The notes: generated by a model not told the origin, from the letters alone. DNA of 64,000 bases from Symbiodinium natans (GCA_905221605.1 CAJNDS010002687.1:62001-126000), one strand, 5' to 3'. Numbered from the stretch's first letter, positions 1 through 11,560 are shown. Numbers and translations are program-made.

Positions 1-1203
1 CGTGTAAACCTCCAAGTTGGAGTCTCTGACATGGTCCATCACATCCTTCGTTCGTGCTTGAACTGGCGATCTGCATCTGCAGGGCAAGAGGGGGTCAGAG
101 GGGGTTATACGTGGCAGGGGCCTCGAAATCCTTGCCGACTTTGTGCACCAAGTCCAGCTGGCGATTGGCCTCTTGTACCTGCACCAAGCTCCCTTCGCAG
201 GACCCAAGCATCGTGCAGATCCCCATCATTCATCAACATGTCGACTTCGTGGGCTCACCCAAGGTTCCAGCGCTTCGAACTTGGGCTCATCACCAACCTT
301 CAGCTCATGCCGTGTCTCAAACTCAACAGAGCACGATCTCTTGTGCGAGGAGCATGGCTGTCCTGCTTTCGCATGCTCTAAGGGACCAGGCATACAGGAG
401 CTGCAGTCGCTGGATTGTCTCCAGAAAGTCCTGCGATTGCACAAGCATGAAGAGGCCGAGGCCTAGGCTTAGAAGACAAAAAATCGTTCCCTTCACTCTT
501 TGCCAGCACTCTCTCAGGACCTCAACCTCACCAGCTGCCTACTGAAGGCCACAGAAGTGCCTGGTGTGGGGAGGGGTCTCGGGTCTCGAGCCCCCCTCGT
601 CGAACCCCCTTTGAAAGGCGCGAGCATCATGACGTGTGGGGACCCAGGCCTAGACCTGCACCCCCAGACCTGCTTGGAAACTGCAACGTTGCCCGGCTCT
701 GGGCAGCTTGTGTCACTCCGAGGTTTCAGATGGCTCATTGTCGCTGAATGTGGCTGAGTGCTAGGTTCTGAGAGACAAGAGAGACGCCGTGCGTTGGTGC
801 AGCAGTGCGGGACCTTCCGGCGCCGGCACAAGCGCGAGAGAAGCATCACCTCGAAAGTGCGAGTTGGTGAGTGCTAAAGACAAGGAGATCTCCGACTATC
901 CCTTAGCTGCCCTATAGATCTACACAGGCCATGCCATGAGACTGCGTGTGCACTTCCTTAGGCGGCAGACTGCAGCAATCGCTAGAGCAGAGTCATTCAT
1001 AGCCATGAAGTCCAGCAGCACTTGGACAAAGGATGCCAGTGCCTGTAAGAGAAGCAGCATGCTGCATCTTCAGTCACTACATCTACTGCAGCTGTCCTGT
1101 CTGCAGGCCCGGTCGCCAGAATCTGGTGGCTGCCATGGCAGAGCGACCTGTGCTTGCGGGTTTCATGCGAGCGCAGCCTTCCTGCCTGCCTGCCTGCCCG
1201 CCT
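1..1203. other. Unassigned left flank
   Basis: No exon in this stretch can be supported with confidence. Open frames exist on both strands but have no splice context or recognisable domain. A charged stretch on the minus strand near 226-330 could be an exon remnant, but it has no clear acceptor or donor and is not called. Confidence 0.4.
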
Positions 1204-1325
1204 GGGGTGTGGGTGCGGGTGTGGGTGTGGGTGTGGGTGCGGGTGTGGGTGTGGGCGTGGGTGTGGGCATGGGCGCGGGCGCGGGTGCGGATGCGGGTGC
1301 GGGTGTGTGTGTGTGTGTGTGCGTG
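1204..1325. repeat. GT-rich microsatellite, left border of the tandem array
   Basis: A run of GGTGTG and GGGTGC hexamer variants passes into pure (GT)n. The Gly/Val, Cys and Trp/Val proteins readable in its frames are repeat artefacts. It ends where the first 1086-bp unit begins, and a similar tract follows the last unit. Confidence 0.9.
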
Positions 1326-3962
1326 GGGAACCTGAGTCTCAAAAGGTATAGTTCTTTTTCTTTCGAGGGTGCTCTTTTCAGGTTATTAAATCTCTTTCAG
1401 CAGGGGGGCAAGGGCTCCAGTGACAAGCCTTGCCCAACGAAGCCAGTCACTGGAGTGGATGCAGTGGCTGATCACCACTGTGTACCTGGACATCATTTGT
1501 GACATTCTGAACAGTACAAGCTGTGCATTGTTTATCATTCGATGGTACTCGCTGCGCAATCCCAAAATCCTGGTTCGCCTTCCTCAATCATTAGGAGCGA
1601 CAATCAGATGCTTGGGTCATCTTCGCACCTTGGATTCTTTTGTTGATCGGTGACTTGGACTGCAACACAGACCTTAATTGTAAACTGAGCCTATTGAGAG
1701 ATTCACTGAACATTTTGAGTTTTCTGATCTCCCGGATGGAGTGCATTCATTGACGTGTCAGTCCCCCGAGACTGTTCGGTGTCAAGTGTGAATTGGCATG
1801 GCCTTCCCTCTTGGGCGCCATAACCGCGGGACATAAAGAGCCCGTATCCCTTGAGATGTCCTTCGGGGCAATGCCTGATTGGCTTGAAGAGAGCCCCGGA
1901 GAAAACAAGGCCCACAAAACCAACCTCACATCAGACACTAACTGTAATTTTTGTTTTGTTTTTGTTTAGTAAACCTTCAACGTAGGAATGAAGCACAAAT
2001 CAAATCGCAACATTCACGCGAAGTGAGAGTGAACAAGAGTGATCTGATGAGCACTCCTGATTCCAGTGACCACTCCTGATTCAAGTGAACACTCCTGATC
2101 TCACGCACCGGACAGATGCGTGACCTACGTAACGACCTTTGATGTAGGTTCCTAGCTCTTTTCCTTGTTTCTTTGCTTTTTCTTTTTCTGTTTCTTTGCT
2201 CGTGGTTCTTTGTTGGTGTATTTGTTTATACTTGAATCACACACCGAAGCTCAGTGCTCAGTTCGACGACCTGGACTACGACAAAACGCTGCTCGGGACT
2301 CATTGGCTATCAACCTGGTAACGGCTGGTCGTCATGGAATGATGGGAAGCGAGAGGAGAAAGCGTGTGATCCCGATCTGCGGCTGGTGAGGGTGCATGTG
2401 TGTGGGGAACCTGAGTCTCAAAAGGTAAAGCTCTTTTTCTTTTAAGGGTGCTCTTTTCAGGTTATTAAATCTCTTTCAGCAGGGGGGCAAGGGCTCCAGT
2501 GAAAAGCCTTGCCCAACGAAGCCAGTCACTGGAGTGGATGCAGTGGCTGATCACCACTGTGTACCTGCTCAAAGACATCATTTGTGACATTCTGAACAGT
2601 ACAAGCTGTGCATTGTTTATCATTCGATGGTACTCGCTGTGCAATCCCAAAATCCTGGTTCGCCTTCCTCAATCATTAGGAGCGACAATCAGATGCTTGG
2701 GTCATCTTCGCACCTTGGATTCATTTGTTGATCGGTGCCTTGGACTGCAATACAGACCTTAATTGTAAACTGAGCCTATTGAGAGATTCACTGAACATTT
2801 TGAGTTTTCTGATCTCCCGGATGGAGTGCATTCATTGACGCGTCAGTCCCCCGAGACTGTTCGGTGTCAAGTGTGAATTGGGCATGGCCTTCCCTCTTGG
2901 GCGCCATAACCGCGGGACATAAAGAGCCCGTATCCCTTGAGACGTCCTTCGGGGCAATGCCTGATTGGCTTGAAGAGAGCCCCGGAGAAAACAAGGCCCA
3001 CAAAACCAACCTCACATCAGACACTAACTGTAATTTTTGTTTTGTTTTTGTTTAGTAAACCTTCAACGTAGGAATGAAGCACAAATCAAATCGCAACATT
3101 CACGCGAAGTGAGAGTGAACAAGAGTGATCTGATGAGCACTCCTGATTCCAGTGACCACTCCTGATTCAAGTGAACACTCCTGATCTCACGCACCGGACA
3201 GATGCGTGACCTACGTAACGACCTTTGATGTAGGTTCCTAGCTCTTTTCCTTGTTTCTTTGCTTTTTCTTTTTCTGTTTCTTTGCTCGTGGTTCTTTGTT
3301 GGTGTATTTGTTTATACTTGAATCACACACCGAAGCTCAGTGCTCAGTTCGACGACCTGGACTACGACAAAACGCTGCTCGGGACTCATTGGCTATCAAC
3401 CTGGTAACGGCTGGTCGTCATGGAATGATGGGAAGCGAGAGGAGAAAGCGTGTGATCCCGATCTGCGGCTGGTGAGGGTGCATGTGTGTGGGGAACCTGA
3501 GTCTCAAAAGGTAAAGCTCTTTTTCTTTTAAGGGTGCTCTTTTCAGGTTATTAAATCTCTTTCAGCAGGGGGGCAAGGGCTCCAGTGAAAAGCCTTGCCC
3601 AACGAAGCCAGTCACTGGAGTGGATGCAGTGGCTGATCACCACTGTGTACCTGCTCAAAGACATCATTTGTGACATTCTGAACAGTACAAGCTGTGCATT
3701 GTTTATCATTCGATGGTACTCGCTGTGCAATCCCAAAATCCTGGTTCGCCTTCCTCAATCATTAGGAGCGACAATCAGATGCTTGGGTCATCTTCGCACC
3801 TTGGATTCATTTGTTGATCGGTGCCTTGGACTGCAATACAGACCTTAATTGTAAACTGAGCCTATTGAGAGATTCACTGAACATTTTGAGTTTTCTGATC
3901 TCCCGGATGGAGTGCATTCATTGACGCGTCAGTCCCCCGAGACTGTTCGGTGTCAAGTGTGT
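1323..3962. repeat. 1086-bp tandem segmental repeat, about 2.4 copies
   Basis: Unit 1 spans 1323-2401 (1079 bp), unit 2 spans 2402-3487 (1086 bp), and unit 3 is cut at 3962 after 475 bp. Units 2 and 3 look identical where they overlap. Unit 1 differs from unit 2 at about ten places between 1323 and about 1857, including a 6-bp and a 1-bp gap, and then appears identical. Each unit carries an open frame of about 80 codons (1420-1653, 2499-2762, 3585-3848) rich in hydrophobic residues. It also holds a pyrimidine-rich tract ending TTTAG and a small 19-bp triplet repeat. I recognise no family in the open frame, so function is unknown. Confidence 0.93.
2049..2105. repeat. 19-bp subrepeat x3 nested in the 1086-bp unit
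   Basis: Three consecutive 19-mers share the core CACTCCTGAT followed by TCCAGT, TCAAGT or CTCACG. The same trio recurs one unit later at about 3135-3191. It is the only internal periodicity I see in the long unit. Confidence 0.8.
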
Positions 3963-4116
3963 GGGTGGGTGGGTGGGTTGGTGGGTGGGTGGGTGTGTGG
4001 GTGGGTGTGTGTGGGTGTGTGGGTGTGTGGGTGTGTGTGGGTGTGTGGGTGTGTGGGTGTGTGGGTGTCTGTGGGTGTCTGTGGTTGTGTGGGTGGGTGT
4101 GTGTGGGTGTGTGACA
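3957..4116. repeat. GTGGGT/GTGTGG microsatellite, right border of the tandem array
   Basis: The third long unit breaks off after GTGTCAAGTGTG and continues directly into (GTGG)n and (GTGTGG)n. Cys/Val/Gly frames through it are not genes. Its similarity to the tract at 1204-1325 suggests that the microsatellites took part in forming the array. Confidence 0.9.
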
Positions 4117-4267
4117 CGGTCGGAAGCACGAGAGCATGCAGAACGACCAGCCGGAGAGGAAGCGCCCAAAGACTCAGAGGAAGCTGGGGTCAAGACTTGT
4201 GCCAAGTCGGAAACGATCACAACATAGCTCGGCACCTGACGATTCCAGAAGCAAGACGTGCTATGAC

Positions 4268-4366
4268 ATGCTCTCTTATATGCTCTCTCATATGCTCTCT
4301 CATATGCTCTCTCATATGCTCTCTCATATGCTCTCTCATATCCTCTCTCATATGTCATATGCTCTC
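4268..4366. repeat. 12-bp minisatellite, unit ATATGCTCTCTC
   Basis: About eight copies of a 12-mer, with one point variant and one short extra piece near the right end. Because 12 is a multiple of three it reads as MLSH repeats on the plus strand, which is a repeat artefact. On the minus strand it starts immediately after the stop codon of the exon at 4367-4471, so it probably lies in a 3' untranslated region. Confidence 0.88.
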
Positions 4367-4471
4367 TCATCTGAGTTCATCCGCCAAGTGCATCGAACCA
4401 AAGCACATGACTTGAAATCGGCTTCCGGCCTCCTCGATGGCCTCCACCGTAATCGGCTTACCATGATCCGC
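4367..4471 (-). CDS. Terminal exon of an unidentified multi-exon gene
   Basis: After an acceptor CCACAAG followed by G at 4472, 34 codons run to a TGA at 4369-4367. The peptide has natural composition (ADHGKPITVEAIEEAGSR followed by FQVMCFGSMHLADELR). Third positions favour G and C, and no other frame is open with comparable composition. It is probably the 3' end of the gene whose upstream exons fill 4.7-9.5 kb on this strand. I recognise no family. Being the last exon is inferred from the stop being followed directly by a minisatellite. Confidence 0.65.
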   Translation of the reverse strand, partial: ADHGKPITVEAIEEAGSRFQVMCFGSMHLADELR

Positions 4472-4679
4472 CTTGTGGATTTGAGGACATGCAGACAGTT
4501 CATAGTCCAGAGATGTTCATAGCACGTGCCATTTTGTATTGCCTCCAGGCTGTTCTGCAAGTGTGGAGGGCGCTGGATTCCCAGGGCCATGTCTTTGACC
4601 TTGCTCTACAAAGAGCTGATGGAGCTGCCTACGGCCCCCCTGGTGGGTGTGGTTGACGTAACTCGAATCTCGGGTTGCT

Positions 4680-5500
4680 GCTGACTGAGGCAGGAATTCA
4701 CGGAAGGTCTCCCTGGCTGCTCGCGTTTTTAAATGTCGCTCACACACACATGCAAACATGTGAGGTTTAATCGCGGCAGCTCCACATGAAGGATGTAACA
4801 TGAGTGTTGACGCAAAGTGAGCAGCACATGTTCATCAGGCGGCAGATGTCTTTCAAGGCCTCTCGTTGCTCAGCGCTATCACGACATCAATTTTTGAAGG
4901 TCGCCAAGAGTCGCGCTGCCAGGTACAAATCCGTGGCCAAGCTCTTGTGCACCTGGCAGCTGTTGGCATTATCAAGACATGCTCACAACATGTTCACGCT
5001 CGGGCCATTCCAGGCCATTCCGCCAAGGCACTTGGAGCAAGCGATGCATGGCACCGAACAGCTCGGTCACCCATCGAATCTGGTAGCTTTGCACACTTCC
5101 GTCGTCCTGCACGGGGCTTTGTTCCGTAAGTTTCCTCTGATCTTGGGGGCGATGTTCACAAGCAGCCGGACTGCTCCATACTGCTCCCTGTCCCTGTCGT
5201 CGCTGTTGGCCTGGAGACCCCTGTCCAACCGTTCTTGCCTCAGGATCATGGCCGGCGTATGTAGCAGAGCTGCAATGCTACAACTGCGGTCGGATCATCC
5301 GGCTTCCCGCGCCTCTCCTGCTGTCGTTGCTCAGCCTCCATGCGAAACCGCTCAAAGTATCCCAAGCCTGCCGCCAAATGCCACGGGTATCTACCGAAAC
5401 ATGCATAGGCATGATGGACAAGGAATCGGAAGAACAGGAGCCTATCAATTTGGACAGCAGCATACTCAGGACCTGTTGCTCATTGAGCAGTGCAAAATGC
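4680..5500 (-). CDS. Cluster of exons, unidentified gene (minus strand)
   Basis: Several short coding stretches follow one another on the minus strand. These include VLSMLLSKLIG near 5480, GLGYFERFRMEAEQRQQERR at about 5310-5370, a block with DRDREQYGAVRLLVNIAPK at about 5120-5190, WVTELFGAMHRLLQ near 5050, VHKSLATDLYLAARLLATF at about 4900-4955, AEQREALKDICRLMN near 4840 and RAARETFREFLPQ near 4710. Most are preceded by CAG or GAG acceptors. The composition is helical and charged. The 244-codon plus-strand frame over 4804-5538 is their antisense shadow. No family recognised. Exon ends are approximate. Confidence 0.6.
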
Positions 5501-5539
5501 CGAATGCTAATGAGAAGAGACTGAGCGCCAAACGCTAAT

Positions 5540-6740
5540 CAAGTGGGCCATGCAGTCTGAGAAGTCTGTCCGTGGCGGTGGCCTGGGCAAGATATGACGC
5601 AAAGAAACTTGTGGTGAAGCCGGTAGTTCCAGAGGATCAAAGGCCCGTGTCGTAAGAAGCCCCAGCAGGACACATCAGAATCATGGGCAACTGTGCTGGC
5701 ACAAGGTTTGCTGTTTGACAGTCACAGCGTCACCAAGACCGTGCGAGGCCCAAGCAACCCGGGACTCGCCATGTCGCGACAAAGCTCTGCCAGTGAAGCA
5801 AACTGCCATGAGCACATGTGGCCTCAGCAGTCAATTGCCCCAGTCACAAGAAATCTCCAGAGCAGTTTCAATGCGGTTAACCGCACCTTTAGCTGCCAAG
5901 GTCGCGGCAAAGTCTTTGCAGGTCGGTCGGCCTTGTCGCAATGCATCATACAGTGTATTGAGTAGAATTATTCTTAACGCTTAACTGTTAGCTGTACGAA
6001 CTCTATACGAGCTGAGCATGAAACGTCAGGGGCGCGGATCCGCCGCCTGGCAGCTCCTCGAAAGCACTGTCCTGGGGCTGCCGATGCAACAGCAGGAGCT
6101 GCAAGTTTCAAACGCAGCTGATGTCTACAGCAGCAGGGCCCTTGCATCATCATCTGCCCGCGTGCCATCCAAGTACACCTGAAGACACTGCCCTGAGCCG
6201 CCTAAGCCCTTTACCCGATTAAAATGGAGGACAGGACAGCGCAAATTCAGCAGCTTGGGTGGCCTGTGTAATCACGGAGCTTCGGACTGACTCATCAGCA
6301 AATGGAGGCTGGCCTCCATGCCCATGAAGAATGAAGAGATTCCAGCAAGGTGCTTGCTCCACACCCCTTCTCTCTTTCCATGGAATGCCGGCTCTGAGAT
6401 CTGCTCCCAAGATGGCATGCAGAAGCAATGCAGTGTGGGAAGAAAGCCTGCGCGCAGGAGATTCCAGCGCCAGCGAAATCGCGATCACGCTTGCTCTCCG
6501 AAGCGTGGCGGGCAGACGCTGCCAGGTCGCTCAAGTCTGCAGCATCCCGGCTCTCATTGATCTGGCCTGGGAAGGTGTGGGACCTTTTATTCCCTCTGCC
6601 CGCAGAGGCCCCGCAACTTTCCTGCAACTCCTTCAAAACTTACGCGTTTACCAACACTGCGCAGGAATTTGAAACGGTTGATCATGGTTGGCCTTGTTGG
6701 CGTCGTCGCTCTGCCAGGTGTGATGGGCAAAAGACCAGGC
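5540..6740 (-). CDS. Cluster of exons, unidentified gene (minus strand)
   Basis: Minus-strand coding stretches include SDDANKANHDQPFQ near 6690-6730, a serine/alanine-rich block with NESRDAADLSDLAASARHAS at about 6470-6560, FADESVRSSVITQ near 6270, DSAFEELPGGGSAPLTF after a CCCCAG acceptor near 6072, CKDFAATLAAKGAVNRIETA at about 5840-5915, and ATATDRLLRLHG near 5560. They continue the exon series at 4.4-5.5 kb with the same strand and the same AG-G acceptor pattern, so I take them as one transcript or adjacent transcripts. No domain recognised. Confidence 0.6.
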
Positions 6741-6819
6741 CGGCATTTCTCAAAACCTTCATCTCTTAGAGCTGAATGTCGATTTGGACTAGAAGGGCCA
6801 CAATGAAACTACAGGAAGG

Positions 6820-7470
6820 TGCCTCACGCTGGATGAGCTGGCCACGCACAACGCTCGGCGGAATGACCCCCTGCCAAAGCTCAATGCTGCAGTGTCTGTA
6901 AAGCCAGTTACTAGTCGTGCCAGTGTTTGCCGCAGAGTCTGCAGCCAAGCAGTCCTGAAGGAGTTGTGAGTTGTCCGTGTTGCGATCTGCTGTCAAGTGG
7001 GCCAGCAAATTCACCAGCGCCTGGGATAATGCAGGAATGCAGTGGAACGCGTGACATGTTGCTTGAGCACGAGTTCCTTTCCAAACTGTGAATGAGCTTC
7101 AGGGTCTGGCAAAGTAGAGAAACCGGCATGGCTGAATCATCTGGTTCGGCTGAAGAATCTCCAAGTCCTCATGCATTGAGCATTCTCACACGTGCGACGC
7201 AGAGATACGCAGAGTATCCAGAGCATGAGCGGCCATTTGAGGCTACCACATCTCGGAAGTAGCCACGCCCTTCATAGCGCGGCGGCTGCGCTCGCTGCTG
7301 CATCCACAAGACTCTCCTGCCGTGCGCAATGAGCACAATGAGCACACAGGTAAGGCACATGCCCCAAGTCAAGCATACGGGTGCAAAAAAACAAAAAACA
7401 TGCCAGCGGTTCGGGACCATGTTCCGCACTTGCTGCGCCAGCTCCTCCTCGTCCTCGACTTCAGGCATCT
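6820..7470 (-). CDS. Exons of an unidentified gene (minus strand)
   Basis: The best block begins after a CCCAG acceptor near 7020 and reads ALVNLLAHLTADRNTDNSQ then LLQDCLAADSAANT. It stays open to about 6820. Upstream, an acidic exon near 7395-7460 reads MPEVEDEEELAQQVRNMV, and a short alanine-rich stretch (ESLVDAAASAAAAL) follows a GGCAG acceptor near 7310. Composition is that of a soluble helical protein. I cannot name it. Confidence 0.6.
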
Positions 7471-7539
7471 GCACCTGTGCGGAGCATTGCGGAGAGGCTG
7501 GGGGGTAAAACTATGTAAAACTCCAACATCCCGCTGTCA

Positions 7540-8460
7540 TGGCCGCCTGTTCTAACGCATTCTCGAAATTGTCGAAGAAGATGGAGGTGCCGAGCTTCAG
7601 CAAGGTGAACTCGTCCTGGAGCCAGCCAGACAACGCATCCCTTGGGGTGAGGAGCACATGCTTGCAAGAGAGCCTTCTGGCTCATCAGCTGCTGCAATCC
7701 TTTGCCTTTGCCCACAAAGTGTGGTACCCTTTCAATCTCCGCCTGAGCTGGGCCATGGATGGTTGTGGCGTGCATGGAGGCACCTTGATGTGGAAACAAT
7801 CAATGCGCAGGAACACGAAACCCCTTGAGGGCACAGCCCGAGCTTGCACGTGATCAGTCACTTTGATGCTCGTATTCGCCTCACTGCAACATAGCAACCC
7901 GCGAGTTCGCAGCATCCCAACACAATACTTTGTCTCAGCCCCCAGCCCAAACGTTGTTCGAGCACTCAGGCGCGGGTCGCCGTCGGATGCTCAGAGCCTG
8001 GCGCATTATGCACTAATTTTACTGAGACATTTTGGTACACTCTCATTTTAACACACAACCTGGAGCTTGCGGCGTGCCAAAAGCTGGACCTGGCCTCGCT
8101 GGTTTGTATCAGCTCCCGGGTGATGAAGTCCTGTTCGGATATGTGCGAAGCTGCAAAAGCGAGGCCCGCACAATTGAAAGATCTCAAGTCTGAAGGTACC
8201 ACAACAGGCATCTCCGACAGGAAATGTTTTGAATGTGTCGTCCTGAATTTCGTTGATTGCGCTGCCATCGGGGCCTAAAGTCAATTCTGAGACGCACATG
8301 GTGCGTGCCGCAACGTCCCATGTCGGATCCCGCAACATACTTGCAAGAAGCGAAGCTCTCGGCCGATGCACAAGTCTGTCAGCAGCTCCAGGATGCGTTG
8401 GACAAACTTGACCCAGTAGTAGGGGTCCCTGAGGAGGAGAAGCATGGCTTTCGGTCATCT
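7540..8460 (-). CDS. Exons of an unidentified gene (minus strand)
   Basis: Coding blocks in order on the minus strand are DPYYWVKFVQRILELLTDL (about 8350-8432), a block with GPDGSAINEIQDDTFKTF (about 8215-8280), SEQDFITRELIQTSEARSS (about 8060-8135), VTDHVQARAVPSRGFVFL (about 7810-7880), AEIERVPHFVGKGKGLQQ (about 7690-7750), and DEFTLLKLGTSIFFDNFENA within 7545-7625. All have high GC at third positions and lie next to AG acceptors. The pattern is of a long alpha-helical protein. No family is assigned. Confidence 0.62.
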
Positions 8461-8469
8461 TGGGCTACT

Positions 8470-9400
8470 ATGGCTACTCCTGTAGGCCCCCTGCTTCTGC
8501 AAGCTGTCCTTGTTCTGCGCAAATTCTTTGTACTCTTCCTCGCTCACCACGGTCTTCCTGCCAAAGCACACCATCGGGGTGACGGACTGAGGTGCAGCAA
8601 CCGTGCCGCAAGCTTGCCTTCAGACAAACATCCGAGAGCTGAGAGCAGAAGAGCTTTGGCTACCGCTGCGACATAGGCTTCAAACACTCTTCACAGGATA
8701 CTGGGAGGAACCTGAATTGCGTGCCTGCGGGTGAACAGCTTCCACAGAACATCCACGATGACTCTGATTCCTCCCAGGTTTTCCTGCGATGCATTCTGCA
8801 AACGTCCAGGGCATGTCGGTGAAATTTTCTTCTTGAGATGCAAACTCGTAAGCGAAGAGGCCTCTGCAGTCCCTGTTGTGCACTTCTTGCGAAATTGCTC
8901 CAAAACCTGCTGAAACCTTGGTGGACTGATCTTGTGATATGCTTCAAGAACTATCTTGTGATAAGCTTCAGCTACTGCTTTGGCCAGGCCCTGACTGGCC
9001 GAGCTTGATGGTGCAGTCCGTCTCCTCTGCGGAGTCTGCTGGCTGGGGTCGTGCCTGGCATTGCAAGGCAAAGAGAGCAGCAAACTCCCTGAAGAGAATG
9101 AGGACTCGGCAAAGGCCATGGTGAGCAGGTACAGGGTGTGAGCCTTGAAATTGGAAGACTCCTTCGCTCAATCTGGTGCAAGGCTGCGCAATACTCGGAG
9201 AAGCTGGCGGAGAGCGTGCTCAACAAGTCGGTTGTAGTCGCAACCTGCCGCAACACGTGATCACTGTAAAGGTCTCAATCCGGCACAAATCACGCATGAA
9301 AGTAGCAGCTCTGCAAACATCGAACATGCCGTTTTCGCACGAACTTGATTGAACAAGCACGAGTTTGGGGGAACGCGCAGCTCACAAGGACGTTTCACCA
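8470..9400 (-). CDS. Exons of an unidentified gene (minus strand)
   Basis: Blocks include VATTTDLLSTLSASFSEYC (acceptor CGGCAG, exon start 9244), EFAALFALQCQARPQPADSA (acceptor CTTCAG, start about 9088), ENLGGIRVIVDVLWKLFTRR (about 8710-8780), FEAYVAAVAKALLLSALGC (about 8610-8680), and VCFGRKTVVSEEEYKEFAQ (about 8490-8560). They use alternating frames, as expected of short exons. Together with the neighbouring clusters they suggest a gene of at least 5 kb. Function is unknown. Confidence 0.6.
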
Positions 9401-9415
9401 AGTGAGGGCCCACGC

Positions 9416-9466
9416 CTGACAGCAAGGCACCAACTCGGGCACCAGGTCTCTTGAGAGGAAGACGTC
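9416..9466 (-). CDS. Short internal exon with GC donor
   Basis: This is a 51-nt exon of 17 codons (DVFLSRDLVPELVPCCQ) between acceptor GCAG followed by G (9467) and a CAG-GCGTGG donor at 9415. It is the most upstream exon I can define in the 4.4-9.5 kb series. Exon ends are inferred from splice consensus and frame, not from a transcript. Confidence 0.5.
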
Positions 9467-9469
9467 CTG

Positions 9470-10069
9470 CAACGGCCGTTCGACCATCAACAAACTGCCT
9501 TGTCATTCCCGCACAGGACGGTGAAAATTGGCCATGTTAATCCGGCGTAAGGGTGTCTGGCTTGCGTAGGTACACCACCTCTAATCCCCTCCCAAATGGC
9601 CCCGGACAGATGCACCCTTTGTTTGGTGGAATGGGTACCCCCCCTTGTCACGGACAGGTGTCCGGGAGCGGACGGTGCATCGGCATTTCAGCCCGACCAG
9701 GGGGTGGACACCAAATTCCCCCACCCCCCAACCGTACTCGCCTTCAACCCTACCCCCTCCTCCAACTTCCCGGCCGGTTTGGCTTTCCTGCCTTACCACT
9801 CCCACATTTGGGGTGCAGTGAGCCTGCGTGTTGCAACTGGACACCTGCGATCTCCGATTTGGGATGCCTTGCTGCGGGGCAGGGCGTGGGCCGCGGGTCG
9901 CGGGGGCTTTATTTTACTTTAAAAAATGAAACATGCTGAATATGGCATTAAAGTATGAATCATAGATGTCCGGCATCATGATTGCTCGTCGGGCCGCTTC
10001 TCGGCGCTCAGGAGTGTTCACCTGCAGATTACGGGACGAAATCAGGGATTCTTGCTACTACTCTGGCGC
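9470..10069. other. Non-coding stretch, C-rich
   Basis: The stretch holds short C-runs and a plus-strand frame of low-complexity Pro/Gly/Thr composition, but no acceptor-exon-donor pattern I trust. It may be an intron or an intergenic spacer between two minus-strand genes. Confidence 0.4.
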
Positions 10070-10649
<580 letters not shown>

Positions 10650-11029
10650 ACACTTTGGGCAACTGGAACGAATCTCACATCTTGCCTTGGAAACCCTGCG
10701 TGAAATGAGTTCTACGGGGTCCGACCTGTTTTGCAATGTGGGGAGCCTATCCGCTTAAGGACGGACCGCATGCGGATGTCTGTTCAATGATGTGGATTTG
10801 GGCTTGTAAAACGTTCCATCATGGGATGGCACCGTGGGCAGCTTGGGGCATCCAAGACTCCAAGACCGTCGACAGTCCCACTTGCAGCTACACAGAGTTC
10901 ACCTGCTCACAACATAACCTCTCTAGGCCCTTGGGCAAGGTCGGGAGATGGGCAAATGCCCCAAGCGGGATGTCAATGTGACATCTTGAAATGGCGCGCG
11001 TGGAATCAACTTGAGATGCGACTCCCTAC
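10650..11029. other. Unassigned spacer after the CA tract
   Basis: Short frames are present on both strands without convincing splice signals. I see no gene or structured repeat here. Confidence 0.35.
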
Positions 11030-11560
11030 CTACCTCCCTCCCTCCTTCACACACTCGCACACTGGAGGCTGATGGAAAGTACAGCCTGTGAGCAGTGCAG
11101 TTCCCCGGACCTCGTAGGGCGAGATTGTCAGGAGGCCCGCGTTTGCGGCGCTGTTGGTTTTGAAAGGCATGAGCCTGAACCGATCGATCATTCTCTCTTT
11201 GGCAAAACCTCTGACCGTCAATCCTTGCAACGTACTTTCAGCTGGGCTCTGCACAAGGGCAGGAACGATTCCAACTGGATTCTCACCTTGAACGGGCAAG
11301 CAATGACAGCGATGCAGATGAAAGCAAGATCCGGCTTTTCTGGAAGGTCCGTTACTTGTGTTGGGACTTCCCTAAGCTGTCACGTCCTGCATGGTGTCAC
11401 CTCGACAAATATTTTGGAACTGCAGCCAGGATACAAAATCTTCATCTGGCAATGGAGGGGCCGTCTGCAGGGCACTATGCACATTCTCCACCCGCGGGCA
11501 TGAAACACTTCAGTAGCCATGCTCGGCGCGGCCTGGTTCGTCAGAGCTCGCGTCACCTAG
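11030..11560. CDS. Possible coding region, strand unresolved
   Basis: The minus strand offers FAKERMIDRFRLMPFKT and a continuation within 11080-11250. The plus strand offers a natural-looking stretch within 11300-11500 (DADESKIRLFWKVRYLCWDF). The second is unusual for this window in strand and is less GC-rich at third positions. Either may be an exon or a decayed mobile-element fragment. I cannot decide from sequence alone. Confidence 0.3.

Noticed and set aside
936-1351. Gly/Val-rich ORF suggestive of a structural protein
   Set aside because: The Gly/Val part is the GT-rich hexamer microsatellite, and the flanking part has no splice or domain support.
3912-4415. 167-codon ORF with Cys/Val and Ser/Leu repeats
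   Set aside because: It chains two unrelated simple repeats (GTGGGT and the 12-bp minisatellite).
4804-5538. 244-codon plus-strand ORF
   Set aside because: Antisense to several well-formed minus-strand exons. Composition is poor in acidic residues and rich in Ser, Arg, His and Leu, as expected of a shadow.
8340-8440. Resemblance of a helical exon (RILELLTDLC then RELRFLQ) to the RIH-associated region of inositol-trisphosphate receptors
   Set aside because: The match is a few residues in one short exon. Neighbouring exons show no channel or ligand-binding motifs, so no family was assigned.
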